Counted from the stretch's first letter, positions 8,458-17,307 are shown. The stretch is DNA of 48,024 bases from an uncultured bacterium (GCA_937981985.1 CALJNB010000024.1:1-48024); one strand, 5' to 3'. Program-made: numbers and translations. The notes: generated by a model from the sequence alone, not told the origin.

Positions 8458-10044
8458 CTATTCGACGTCCGCGACCATAAAGGGTGGATGATGCATCATT
8501 GTTATTTCGGGATGCTCTCCGTGAGTTTCTCGTGCCATCTCAAGGGCTTCGTCCATCGTTTTAGCCGTTCGCCAACCCATTCTGGAAGGAACATGATCGT
8601 TTTCAGCGCCGACGACAATGACGTCTCCGATATGATCTCGACCGTTCTCTCCCCAGTACCACATGTAGAATGGATGGACGCCGTGATAGGCGTTTCCGCG
8701 ACGAAACATCTCGATATAATTTGGGTTATTCGCAAATTCATGTTCCCATTTGCGAAGTTCCTGAGTGTTATTGGTTTCTGATAAACATCGATTAAAAAAC
8801 TCGACGTAGCTTGGGTGATGTTCTGGATCGAATTCATCGTAACAAGGGTGCGTGATGATCAACGTTCCGTCTTTTTTAATGACCGGTTTTCCGCGATACA
8901 TATTGAAAAAATATCCCAGCGCCATAACTTGAACAAGAATCGGATTCATAATCGAGTTGACGTTATAGGGACTCGCAAAAGGAATTCCGTAAACCAACAC
9001 ATCAGCTTGACCTTTTATTTTGACGGCATGCTGTTGCCAACATTTCTCTAAAGTCTTTTCATGCACCGCTTCGGTTTCACCGGCGAAAACGCCAATTAAA
9101 CCATAGTCTGCTGGAATCTTGTGAAAGAGCGCCCGCTTACCTTTGCGCGGCAACTTCTTTAAAGCCCATTGCATACTCCTAAACTTCATGTGCTCCGAGG
9201 GGGACCAATCATCCTCTGGCGTCGCTAGAAACATCAATGCGTCATCATACATCTTATTATTTATGGTAGTTTCAACATGAAAGACGTTTAGTTTTTCATT
9301 AATGAACCTGCCCATGCGTTCGTTGCTCGAATAAAGCGCTGAATTCTTTGGATCCATATAGGACTTACATTTCAGAATCGTTTCTGGATTATGGTGGTGT
9401 CGAATTCCTTTATATCCCGCGAGCCCGGTCCCGATGGACTTGTAACCTCCATTCATCGGAACGAAGTTAATATTGAGATAAATCAACATATCGCTATCGG
9501 CTGCGCGTTGAAGAATCTGAACGTCCTCACCGAGCTCAGTTTGACCTAGAGTGGCAATCGCATCCGGATCTTCGGCATCCATGTTGTAAAGCTTATGAGG
9601 ATAATAAGCGTCAAATATTTTATCGCCAACCATACGTCGAATCTCATCTTCGCTCATGCGCCGATGAAGTGCTAGCGCGACGACGATCTCAAAATCTTCG
9701 ACGCCATTTTCAATCAACTGCTCAACAATGATCTCAAGCATATCCTGTCTAAGATCTGGCTTTTTCATCGAAGGCAAAGGCACCGAGATGTCATCGACTG
9801 CTATGGTGATTTTCATTCCTGCTTTTAGCTGGGCGTGAAGCGGATCGACACCGCCTTCTGGATTATTCAGGGCTTGGCGAATTGCAGCCCGTCGATTTTT
9901 TATAGGTGCCATCGGAGGATTTGGATAAAGCACGCGCGTCCCTTCGGGAAACTTATACGTTATAAAATCTTCTGCAAAATGCATGTATCTTGGAAGAGAA
10001 TTATCATCGAGAATACGAACTTGGTTATTCATCCATTGGGTCAT
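8458..10044 (-). CDS. DUF2088 / lactate racemase (LarA)-like protein
   Basis: This 528-residue protein belongs to the LarA-like (DUF2088) family. The N-terminal domain shows AVDDISVPLP (82-91) and the LarA-like LALHRRMSEDE (124-134). A later glycine-rich stretch, NGGYKSIGTGLAGYKGIRHH (198-217), sits where LarA holds its cofactor lysine, and K202 is the candidate. LarA itself is about 425 residues and binds a nickel-pincer nucleotide; this protein is longer, and I cannot show that it binds nickel. It lies 12 bases after the HAD gene and 9 before the ElbD-like gene, so it is part of the same operon and probably acts on a hydroxy-acid or alcohol group in the same lipid pathway (inference). Confidence 0.8.
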   Translation of the reverse strand: MTQWMNNQVRILDDNSLPRYMHFAEDFITYKFPEGTRVLYPNPPMAPIKNRRAAIRQALNNPEGGVDPLHAQLKAGMKITIAVDDISVPLPSMKKPDLRQDMLEIIVEQLIENGVEDFEIVVALALHRRMSEDEIRRMVGDKIFDAYYPHKLYNMDAEDPDAIATLGQTELGEDVQILQRAADSDMLIYLNINFVPMNGGYKSIGTGLAGYKGIRHHHNPETILKCKSYMDPKNSALYSSNERMGRFINEKLNVFHVETTINNKMYDDALMFLATPEDDWSPSEHMKFRSMQWALKKLPRKGKRALFHKIPADYGLIGVFAGETEAVHEKTLEKCWQQHAVKIKGQADVLVYGIPFASPYNVNSIMNPILVQVMALGYFFNMYRGKPVIKKDGTLIITHPCYDEFDPEHHPSYVEFFNRCLSETNNTQELRKWEHEFANNPNYIEMFRRGNAYHGVHPFYMWYWGENGRDHIGDVIVVGAENDHVPSRMGWRTAKTMDEALEMARETHGEHPEITMMHHPPFMVADVE

Positions 10045-10056
10045 TTTTTCTGCTTC

Positions 10057-10740
10057 TTATAGATTGAGTACAGGCCAGTCGTATGCACGAGCGGTCGTTT
10101 TTAATTTAAAATCAGGGTTAACAGCGCAGGGGTTTCCTACGACGCTAAGCAAGGGAATATCAGATCCACTATCCGCATATGCGAAAGAACCATCCAGATC
10201 GTATCCGTGTTCTTCAGCGTAACGTCGAACCCAAAGCGCTTTATTCGCGCCCGCGATCATCGGCTTCATCAGGCGACCCGTCGCAATGCCGTCTTTAATC
10301 TCGAGACGATTGGCAACCCAGTGATCCACGCCGAAATAGTCGGCCAGCGGTTTAGTAATATAGTCGATCGCACCCGTAATCAAGATTTGATCATGACCCT
10401 GAGCTTTTGAGTTTTTAATTAACGAATGTGCACCTTCGAAGATATTCGGACGAATTATTTTCTCAAAGATTTCTTCGCCGATAATCACCAAACGATCCTC
10501 GGTAAATCCTTTGTAATTACCGTAGAAGGCATCATTGAAGGCTTTACGATCATATTGATCGGCGACCCAATAAAGCGGAAGCGAACCGACCAATTTCGAA
10601 GCCCGTTTTACGCGATCGAGCATGGAAGGCGAATTAAGCGCATAATACGCATATGCATGGATCACGTTTGTCGAAATCAAGGTTCCATCCACGTCGTAGA
10701 AGGCGGCTGTCTTTCGTTCTGTTTTTTGAGCGTCAGTCAT
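10057..10740 (-). CDS. HAD-IB family (SerB-like) phosphatase
   Basis: This is a 227-residue HAD-superfamily hydrolase of the IB (phosphoserine phosphatase-like) group. Motif I is YDVDGTL with nucleophile D16 and acid/base D18, motif II is LITG, the motif III lysine is in NKALWVRRY, and motif IV is YADSGSDIPLL. It probably removes a phosphate from a small molecule or a phospholipid such as lyso- or alkyl-glycerol phosphate, given that the same operon codes for a PlsC-type acyltransferase. It is the first gene of the operon, with ATG at 10740. The substrate is inferred from context only. Confidence 0.85.
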   Translation of the reverse strand: MTDAQKTERKTAAFYDVDGTLISTNVIHAYAYYALNSPSMLDRVKRASKLVGSLPLYWVADQYDRKAFNDAFYGNYKGFTEDRLVIIGEEIFEKIIRPNIFEGAHSLIKNSKAQGHDQILITGAIDYITKPLADYFGVDHWVANRLEIKDGIATGRLMKPMIAGANKALWVRRYAEEHGYDLDGSFAYADSGSDIPLLSVVGNPCAVNPDFKLKTTARAYDWPVLNL

Positions 10741-10783
10741 CGATCACATCCCAATGCAGTTCGGTATAATGGACTAGTGGGAG

Positions 10784-10812
10784 TGAATAGAAAACAAGGG
10801 CAAAAGTGTCAA
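10784..10812 (-). promoter_or_regulatory. Candidate promoter of the ElbD-like operon
   Basis: On the minus strand a perfect TTGACA (10807-10812) is followed by a 17-base spacer and TATTCA (10784-10789). Transcription would start near 10777, giving a leader of about 37 bases before the HAD gene. The -10 box matches TATAAT in only its first three bases. Confidence 0.42.
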
Positions 10813-10966
10813 GACAGTCTTACAAAGACTCGCCTAGGATCCCCTATTTTAGAGCTTTTCGACACTATTTCCTTCCTTAAAGTCCAAATTCAGTGAGAAG
10901 TCGAAATTTTGTTTCGTTTTTTGTGCTCTACATTTTTTGCATGAGTTTGGGTTAGACTTATCTTTT

Positions 10967-12571
10967 CTAAGGAAAACCGGAGAAAATACCACCACGAGCC
11001 GTAATGATACCCGATGGCCAATCCACATCTCCGACGTACCAAAACTCTTCATCGGACATAGATTGGCGAAGAAACTCGCGTTCTAATAATCCGTTAATAA
11101 AAATTCTAACCGTGGCGCGACTAACCCCGTAACCGTGGTCAGAGAAATAATGGACACCCACGCCGTACTTCATCGCGGTAGGGTTATTCATGTTAATATT
11201 TTCGGGTCCCCAACCATCAACATCATCAATATCAAGGGAAGGATCGTCGTGGCACCCGCTAGAATTTGGAGTCGCACAAAAGTCCGAATTTCCAGGTCGT
11301 CGTGTACCCCAATCCGGATTTAGATTCTGCCAAAAACAATCGTAAGGACGTTCATTCCAGCTTCCTCGCGGATTGAGCAGATGAAGATCAATATCAGACC
11401 CGTTTACATCGAGTTGATTCGGATCATTTGGGGTGTCCCAGACGAGTTGAATATGGATATCTTCATCCGATATAGCCCGAATTTGCATTCTAGCTGGCTG
11501 ACACGACCGAATACCATCAGAATCCCAAACTTCCAATTCGACCGTATACTCACCTGCTAGATCCAAAAACAACGCGTTCGATTTCGCATCTAATTCACTA
11601 AGTTGCGCCGAACTATCTATCGGACGTGCGCTTATCGACCACGAATATCTAACAATTTCTCGGCCATCAAAAGCACGACTTCCATCCACATTAAATCTAA
11701 CCGTATCAAGCGGTAAGCCGCTAAATGTACCGTTTGGGTCCGCGATAACGGTGTTCCGGTCAGAATGCGACGCCACAATAACCGCCTCAGGACAGCGACC
11801 TGGCGCGGCTGTTCCGCGAAGCACTATCTTTTTCAGCGGTTCAAATTCATCATTAGAACGAAAATCTACTTCTGCTGCGAAACTTCCTGCTTCAGACGGA
11901 CGAAAATCGACAAAAATCTGAATACTCTCTTGAGGATTTAAATCAATATTCTGAAACTCGAGGTGGTCAGGAACACTAAATGTTTGGTTGCCGCGCACAG
12001 GATCAACGGAGAAAGTTGTAATTGCCCGTTGGCTGCAATTGCGAACGATGATAGGACGTCGAGAAAAGTTCTCAATTTCAACTTCGCCGAAATCCAAAAT
12101 ATCGTTCGGCAAGACCTCCAAGCAAGGGAAACGTGTATTCACGAAAAGTTCAATATTCCAAGTAGGTGAATCGGGATCGTTTGATCTAATGACCAAACTG
12201 CCTTCGAATCGATCATTGGAAAAAGACGTGTGAGTCACGATAAGTTCGGCACGTTCGCCCACCCTGAGCTCTGTTAGCTCTCCGTCAATCCCCAGAAAAC
12301 GCATTTCGAAGCCGCGACTAATACTCCAATCACTAAACTTCAAAATTTCGTTGCCTCTATTTTCAATGATCGCGCTTTGAACACCAGTACGACCCACTTC
12401 CAAATCACCAAAAAGAAGCCGATCGGGGGCAGCTAGATCGGGCCGCCCATCAAACTCATATTCCCCGAATTCCAGCGGTTCGAAAATATTAGATTCGCCA
12501 ACGGGATCACTACACTCGCCACACGCGACGACGAAAAGAAGAAGAAAAAGTAAATATCGTTTTGATATCAT
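10967..12571 (-). CDS. Lipoprotein with ASPM/Hydin-like, PKD-like and DUF2135-like domains
   Basis: This is a 534-residue predicted outer-membrane or surface lipoprotein. The signal peptide ends in the lipobox VVAC, with lipid cysteine C17 followed by GEC. Residues about 50-255 hold two ASPM/SPD-2/Hydin-like Ig modules (LLFGDLEVGRTGVQSAIIENRG; ILDFGEVEIENFSRRPIIVRNC). Residues about 258-365 resemble a PKD domain. The C-terminal part has VNGSDIDLHLLNPRG and VGVHYFSDHGYGVSRATVRI, as in DUF2135/YfaP-like domains of myxobacterial lipoproteins. It has no enzyme motif and is probably a structural or binding surface protein. The ATG lies behind GGAG; a TATAGT at 12592-12597 could be its -10 box, but no good -35 is seen. 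Confidence 0.75.
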   Translation of the reverse strand: MISKRYLLFLLLFVVACGECSDPVGESNIFEPLEFGEYEFDGRPDLAAPDRLLFGDLEVGRTGVQSAIIENRGNEILKFSDWSISRGFEMRFLGIDGELTELRVGERAELIVTHTSFSNDRFEGSLVIRSNDPDSPTWNIELFVNTRFPCLEVLPNDILDFGEVEIENFSRRPIIVRNCSQRAITTFSVDPVRGNQTFSVPDHLEFQNIDLNPQESIQIFVDFRPSEAGSFAAEVDFRSNDEFEPLKKIVLRGTAAPGRCPEAVIVASHSDRNTVIADPNGTFSGLPLDTVRFNVDGSRAFDGREIVRYSWSISARPIDSSAQLSELDAKSNALFLDLAGEYTVELEVWDSDGIRSCQPARMQIRAISDEDIHIQLVWDTPNDPNQLDVNGSDIDLHLLNPRGSWNERPYDCFWQNLNPDWGTRRPGNSDFCATPNSSGCHDDPSLDIDDVDGWGPENINMNNPTAMKYGVGVHYFSDHGYGVSRATVRIFINGLLEREFLRQSMSDEEFWYVGDVDWPSGIITARGGIFSGFP

Positions 12572-12833
12572 AGTGGCTCCACGGTTTAACTACTATAGCC
12601 GGAAAAAGTGTTTCGTCGAAAGTTACATTTTATACCCAGAAATCAACAGCACAGACCGTGCCATGTCGTGATTTTGGGTCTTCCCCCGGGTATTCCATGG
12701 GTAATGAGACGATAGGACCCGAAACAGACTTCTTTTTAAAGTCCATCGCGACAAAAATGTGTCGATGTCTCAGTTTTCCGCGCCGACATTTAGATGGGCT
12801 TTATAATTAGGACGATATTCAACCAAATGTGAA

Positions 12834-13619
12834 TCAAGCCTTTTTCAAAACGATGTCAAAGGTCGCACGGATTGTTCCATCAGCGTCAGTGGTAAAAGGA
12901 ACAATCAAAGTCTCATCACCCGAGTTACAGCCTGCTCCGCAGGGATCGTTAGGATTTAGAAAAGGGTCGCCTTCAAAGTACATTTGAGTTGTTAAGGGGA
13001 CGAACCCAGGTTGGGAGACAATAAAATGAACGTGTGCTGGGCGAGTTGAATTCCCCAAAGGATAACGACCTGGTTTGACAGACGTGAAGGTATAAGAGCC
13101 CTGCCCGTTGGCCGACATGCGTCCACGACAACGAAAGTTTTCATTTGTATCGTGGTAATCGCCATTATCATCGGCATGCCACACATCTAAAGACGCTCCA
13201 GGAATAGGCTTGCAGTTCTCGTCAAGCACCCTGCCCGTCACGATAAGCGGCATTCCTGGTTCACCGATGCTCACCAAGTTCGTGCGCTCCGGCGCTCCCG
13301 GTTCGTGAAAAGGCCCCTCAACATCAGAACCGGAGGGTTCGCATACTTGCGACGGTGCATCGACCTCTTTACCTGAATCAGCAGGGTTTGAAAACGTATC
13401 GTCAGAACGCGTATCGGTTGTAGCCACATCTATCTTAGACGTATCCGTTTTTTTCTTCATATCCAAAGACGCGTCCATACCAGCATCTTTTTCGGTACCA
13501 CCCGCGTCGCCCGCAACTGCAGCAGTCCCAGAACAACTGAGGTTTAGAAATAAGGCTCCCACCGGTGCAGCGGAAATAACTTTGATGAATTCTCTTCGTG
13601 TATTTTTATTTTTCGGCAT
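12834..13619 (-). CDS. Exported intradiol ring-cleavage dioxygenase-like protein
   Basis: This is a 261-residue protein of the intradiol (protocatechuate 3,4-dioxygenase-like) family, which uses Fe(III) to open catechol rings. Likely iron ligands are Y155 (GDYHD), Y186 (GRYP), H196 and H198 (RPAHVHF), all present. It is exported: TRREFIK (R8, R9) resembles a twin-arginine signal and LNLSC (C29) a lipobox, so it may be a Tat lipoprotein. A linker of about 60 residues rich in Asp, Thr and Lys joins it to the enzyme domain. I chose ATG at 13619 over a GTG three bases earlier. No catechol pathway genes are nearby, so the substrate is unknown. Confidence 0.85.
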   Translation of the reverse strand: MPKNKNTRREFIKVISAAPVGALFLNLSCSGTAAVAGDAGGTEKDAGMDASLDMKKKTDTSKIDVATTDTRSDDTFSNPADSGKEVDAPSQVCEPSGSDVEGPFHEPGAPERTNLVSIGEPGMPLIVTGRVLDENCKPIPGASLDVWHADDNGDYHDTNENFRCRGRMSANGQGSYTFTSVKPGRYPLGNSTRPAHVHFIVSQPGFVPLTTQMYFEGDPFLNPNDPCGAGCNSGDETLIVPFTTDADGTIRATFDIVLKKA

Positions 13620-13654
13620 CACTCTTCTCGACCTAAGTGGTTAACTAATCCTTG

Positions 13655-13717
13655 AATCAATATAGAGCAGCCGAGAGGTTAAACAATCAATACATTCTAG
13701 ATGACAATATATTGATT
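13655..13717 (-). promoter_or_regulatory. Cluster of three AATCAATA sites upstream of the dioxygenase gene
   Basis: AATCAATA occurs at 13655-13662 and again at 13685-13692, exactly 30 bases later, and in inverted form (TATTGATT) at 13710-13717. The first copy overlaps a possible -10 box, TATATT on the minus strand (13659-13664), about 40 bases before the dioxygenase start. A further palindrome, TTTCCAATTTGGAAA, lies at 13740-13754. The spacing of about three helix turns suggests an operator array, but the region is AT-rich. Confidence 0.3.
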
Positions 13718-13841
13718 TAATTTATAGTAGGAGGTCCAATTTCCAATTTGGAAAGTTCGAATCAGAGGCTGTGAGGAATATCTTTTAAAATTCGAAGCTA
13801 TTTTTGAGGGCGCAGCTTTGTATTTTCTTCAAATTCGCGAT

Positions 13842-14165
13842 TTATACGAAATAGCCAAGACCAAACATTAGAGCCGCACGAATCAACATCATCAATGCCC
13901 CAACACCGACGCTTTTCTTAACAGAAATTCCATATACACTTCGAACTACAACAACCCAAAAAATTCCGTAGACGACAATTCCGACAAAGGGAACTACAAG
14001 ACCAATCAGTAAGCCAGCAATACTCAAGACACCACTGGTTGAAACGGCCGTACTATATTTGTTTTGTAATTTGGGTTGCCCCATCGCGCCGAGCGAAAGT
14101 TTCAACGCAAGCGCCGATAGAAAAAAACCCGCGATTGCCAAAAAAATACTTGTTATAATAGTCAT
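13842..14165 (-). CDS. Small integral membrane protein, function unknown
   Basis: This is a 107-residue hydrophobic protein with about three membrane segments (roughly residues 3-22, 44-72 and 85-105), the second long enough to be two short helices. I do not recognise a family. ATG at 14165 is preceded by AGGAG with a six-base gap, which supports this start over the TTG just before it. It is divergent from the FAAL-like gene, with about 90 bases between, and 220 bases upstream of the dioxygenase gene on the same strand. Confidence 0.65.
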   Translation of the reverse strand: MTIITSIFLAIAGFFLSALALKLSLGAMGQPKLQNKYSTAVSTSGVLSIAGLLIGLVVPFVGIVVYGIFWVVVVRSVYGISVKKSVGVGALMMLIRAALMFGLGYFV

Positions 14166-14254
14166 CAAAGTCTCCTATGAGATGTTATCTCTCTTTGTAC
14201 TAACGTAAGACAGGCTAGAAAGATTTCAAAAAAAACGCAATGAAGCGAAAATAA

Positions 14255-16003
14255 ATGGACCAAAGCGTAGAAAAATCTGGGAAATCATTAGTTAAGATGC
14301 TCGACGATGCCGCTAAAAACCATCCCGAAAAAGGAATGGTAATTATCGATGAGCACGGTAATACGCACCGACAGACCTATCTTGAACTTTCTGAGGCATC
14401 CAAACGCGCCGCAGCGGGATGGTCGAAGTGGGTATGCAAAGATGATCGCATTCTTTTCGCCCTCCCCACCGGATTTGAATTTTTTTCTGGCTTTTTCGGC
14501 GCACTGCGTATCGGCGCGATTCCAATTCCCATCGCGCCGCTCAAAGAAACGTTAGATTCAAGTGACCGCGCAGAATTTCTCTGGCGAGTTGCTGAGAGGA
14601 TGCAGACCAAAGCGGTATTATTGGGTATTCGAGAGCACCAGTCGTCAAAACCTCCCGAACTTGGTGTTCTTGAATTCGTCTTAGACATTACCGACCTCAA
14701 AGCCGACCTGAGCGACAATTACACAAACGACGAAAACGAGATCGCCTATATCCAAACCACATCCGGAACTACAGGGACGCGACGAGGGGCGATTCTTAAT
14801 CACGAATCAATTATTGAAAACCTGAAGAACATCGGCGAATTATTATCCATCACCGACGCGGACTCCAGCTGCGCTTGGTTGCCCATGTACGACGTACTTG
14901 GCTTAATCGGCGTTTCTTTCCTGAGCATTTATTACGGCATCGACCAGGTTCTCATCGATCCCGGAAGTTTCGCGAAAAACGCGGACCTTTGGTTAGAAAC
15001 AATGAGCGAACATCAATCGACGCTGAGCGTCGCGCCAAGTCACGCCTATCATTTCACAGCCCGTCGAACATCTAGGACAAAAGTCTCGTCCCTTGATCTC
15101 TCCGCAGTACGAACATTGCTGGTAGGGGGCGAACCCGTCCGAAAGAAACATTTAGATCTCTTCCAAAACACCTTCAGCGAAGCAGGTCTTAGTAAAAATA
15201 CCTTCACCACCCTTTACGGATTATCGGAGGCAATGATGGGAGTGACCCTCTGTCTCCCGGAGGATTTAAAAAGCGCTTCAATATCAAGACAGGACCTAGA
15301 AAACGGTGGACAAGTAACTCCGGTCGAGCCGATTGATGCTCATACTTTTTTAGAGTTTCTATCCTGCGGTAAACCACTCAAAGGGACCCAGATCATGCTC
15401 TGTGATTCACGTGGTGTAGAAAAAGATGAGGGGCAAATCGGTTCAATTAGCATTCGAAGCAATACACTCATGGCTGGATATTTTCTAAATTTAAATGGGC
15501 AAACCCGACTCTCCGGTGATTGGTTAATCACCGACGATATCGGCTTTTTTATCCATGAGGAACTTTATGTTGTCGGTAAAAAGTCGGAGATGATCGAAGC
15601 ACCCGATGGTCGGTATTTATTCGCATACGAAATGGAGTCTGAGCTTTATGAAATTGACGGCATACGCCCGGGAAGCTCGATGATTTTTTCGAACGACGCT
15701 AACGAATTTAAACTTATCGTTGCACTAGAGACAGAGCCAGGAACTTCGGTCAAAGCGATCGAAAAGAAGGTTCTTGAAACCCTCTATCAGAAATTCCGAC
15801 TCAAACCCGATGCTTTGGAAATCTTGAGTCCATATTCGATTCCCCGCGCTCCGAATGGGAAAATTAGACGCCATTTGGTTAAAGAGTTTTATGCCGATGA
15901 TGTTTTAGAAAAAGCATATCGAGCGCAGGACTTTGACGGATTAAGAAGAATTGCTCAACGAACACGTCATGCGATTTTAAAATGGGTTCGAAAACGCGGT
16001 TAA
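14255..16003 (+). CDS. Fatty acyl-AMP ligase-like (FAAL/FadD32-type) adenylating enzyme
   Basis: This is a 582-residue AMP-forming acyl ligase. The phosphate-binding motif TTSGTTGTRRG is at residues 168-178, AWLPMYDVLGLIG at 207-219 matches the FAAL motif (WLPxxHDMGLIG), and the C-terminal catalytic lysine is K536 in APNGKIRR. FAALs load fatty acids as acyl-adenylates onto an acyl carrier protein for polyketide or lipid synthesis. Two departures are visible: R177 in place of the usual Lys of PKG, and D213-V214 in place of HD. No carrier protein or synthase lies next to it, so it is an orphan; the carrier may be elsewhere. The start ATG has no strong ribosome site. It is convergent with the downstream methyltransferase gene. 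Confidence 0.8.
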   Translation: MDQSVEKSGKSLVKMLDDAAKNHPEKGMVIIDEHGNTHRQTYLELSEASKRAAAGWSKWVCKDDRILFALPTGFEFFSGFFGALRIGAIPIPIAPLKETLDSSDRAEFLWRVAERMQTKAVLLGIREHQSSKPPELGVLEFVLDITDLKADLSDNYTNDENEIAYIQTTSGTTGTRRGAILNHESIIENLKNIGELLSITDADSSCAWLPMYDVLGLIGVSFLSIYYGIDQVLIDPGSFAKNADLWLETMSEHQSTLSVAPSHAYHFTARRTSRTKVSSLDLSAVRTLLVGGEPVRKKHLDLFQNTFSEAGLSKNTFTTLYGLSEAMMGVTLCLPEDLKSASISRQDLENGGQVTPVEPIDAHTFLEFLSCGKPLKGTQIMLCDSRGVEKDEGQIGSISIRSNTLMAGYFLNLNGQTRLSGDWLITDDIGFFIHEELYVVGKKSEMIEAPDGRYLFAYEMESELYEIDGIRPGSSMIFSNDANEFKLIVALETEPGTSVKAIEKKVLETLYQKFRLKPDALEILSPYSIPRAPNGKIRRHLVKEFYADDVLEKAYRAQDFDGLRRIAQRTRHAILKWVRKRG

Positions 16004-16104
16004 CCCTACAAATATTAACTCAAAAAAAAGACAAGCCCGCGGATTAACACAAAAATATTTTCGGACGCGTGATGTCGAGTACCCATTTAGAGATATCGTG
16101 TTTC

Positions 16105-17307
16105 TCACCAGTAGATATGTTGTCTTTTTCGAATGGAGGCACCATTTCTTTTCATAGCCTTTACCATTAAATAGGGGCAAGGATAGCCACCGGTGTAACC
16201 CGTCACTTCTTCTAGTATTGACAAAGAAAACCCTCGAAATTCTAGCATTTGAATAACTTCATTTCTGGAGTAACCGTGATGAATAACCGTACCGCTTCGA
16301 CTCTGCCTAGGTGCGAGCCTATTATCCTCCTCATACATTTGGAAACTGACGTACACTTCACCAATGTCGGTACAAATTCGAGAAATCTCGTCCAAACAAA
16401 GTTCAATGTTTGTAACAAACTCTAGACATCCGAGGGCAAAAATTACCGGATAACTTTTGTCTTCAATAAAGTCTAATTCACTATCTAAGCTATGAACGTG
16501 TACACTTTCATACAGGTCGGTGTTTCGGGCGACTTCTATCATGTTCGGAGATATATCGATTCCTACAGCTCGGATTCTATTGTTCACACCTTTTACATTT
16601 TTAATATTTATTCCATTGGCACATCCCAGATCCAATATTTCTATGTCGTCTGTTTTGATCGAGTCAGACAAGTGATCAAAAAGCCATGCGGGTCCAATAT
16701 AATTTGATGTTTTAACTTTTTCGTCATAGATATCGGCCATACCATCGTACATCTCCGCAAGTTGACTTTTCATACTAATTAACTCGGTGGTCCTCTCGAT
16801 GGCGCTGCGAGTTGAGTCAACTTGATCCTCTGCTACATTGTCTCTTAACCTAATTTCCAGAGCTTGTTGAAATAATATAAGTGCTTCTCGATATCTCCCC
16901 TGATCAAAAAGATTCTTTCCACTGTGTTGCAAAGCAAAAGCTTTATAGGAGGCCAAGTCGGAACTCTTACTACAAGTTTTCAATATCTCAGAAAATAATT
17001 TATTGCTTTCATCAAAACGTCTCTTGAACTGCAAAACATGACCCAGCCTAATCTTTTGCTGAACCTCTTTCTGGCGGCCCAAATTTTCTTTTTCTATTAT
17101 GCTCAAGGCCTCTAATAGGTACTCTTCGGCAAGATCGACGCTACCATTGATACGTAAATAGACAGCGAGTTCTCCAAGAACAGTAACTTTTTCTTTTAAG
17201 TTTACCTTTGAAAGCGAGTCACTCAGCACTTCAATGTATTTGTGAAACTTTCTAGAGTCTTTGGGAACTGCTCTGAGCTGGTCATTGTATTCAAATTCGA
17301 GTTTCAT
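16105..17307 (-). CDS. TPR-repeat protein with C-terminal SAM-dependent methyltransferase domain
   Basis: This is a 400-residue protein. Residues about 25-155 form TPR-like helical repeats (AEEYLLEALSIIEKE; EALILFQQALEIRL). Residues about 185-385 are a class I methyltransferase: YDGMADIYDEKV, motif I ILDLGCANG (224-232), VGIDISPNMIEVAR, FALGCLEF as motif IV region. The TPR part probably binds a protein or peptide partner, but the substrate is unknown. ATG is preceded by GAGGTG. The gene is visibly more AT-rich than its neighbours (a 60-base stretch at 16561 has 33% GC against 47% at 18061), which suggests horizontal acquisition. It is isolated: convergent with the FAAL gene and without operon partners. 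Confidence 0.82.
   Translation of the reverse strand: MKLEFEYNDQLRAVPKDSRKFHKYIEVLSDSLSKVNLKEKVTVLGELAVYLRINGSVDLAEEYLLEALSIIEKENLGRQKEVQQKIRLGHVLQFKRRFDESNKLFSEILKTCSKSSDLASYKAFALQHSGKNLFDQGRYREALILFQQALEIRLRDNVAEDQVDSTRSAIERTTELISMKSQLAEMYDGMADIYDEKVKTSNYIGPAWLFDHLSDSIKTDDIEILDLGCANGINIKNVKGVNNRIRAVGIDISPNMIEVARNTDLYESVHVHSLDSELDFIEDKSYPVIFALGCLEFVTNIELCLDEISRICTDIGEVYVSFQMYEEDNRLAPRQSRSGTVIHHGYSRNEVIQMLEFRGFSLSILEEVTGYTGGYPCPYLMVKAMKRNGASIRKRQHIYW

Noticed and set aside
10765..10770. TATAAT on the plus strand
   Set aside because: There is no gene on the plus strand downstream and no -35 box at a suitable distance.
12740..12775. Imperfect hairpin around CGACA/TGTCG in the gap upstream of the ASPM-type lipoprotein
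   Set aside because: The stem is short with a bulge and has no T-tract, so I do not call it a terminator.
13737..13875. Open plus-strand frame of about 46 codons after AGGAGG
   Set aside because: It has no start codon near the AGGAGG and such a length is expected by chance; it also overlaps the small membrane protein gene.
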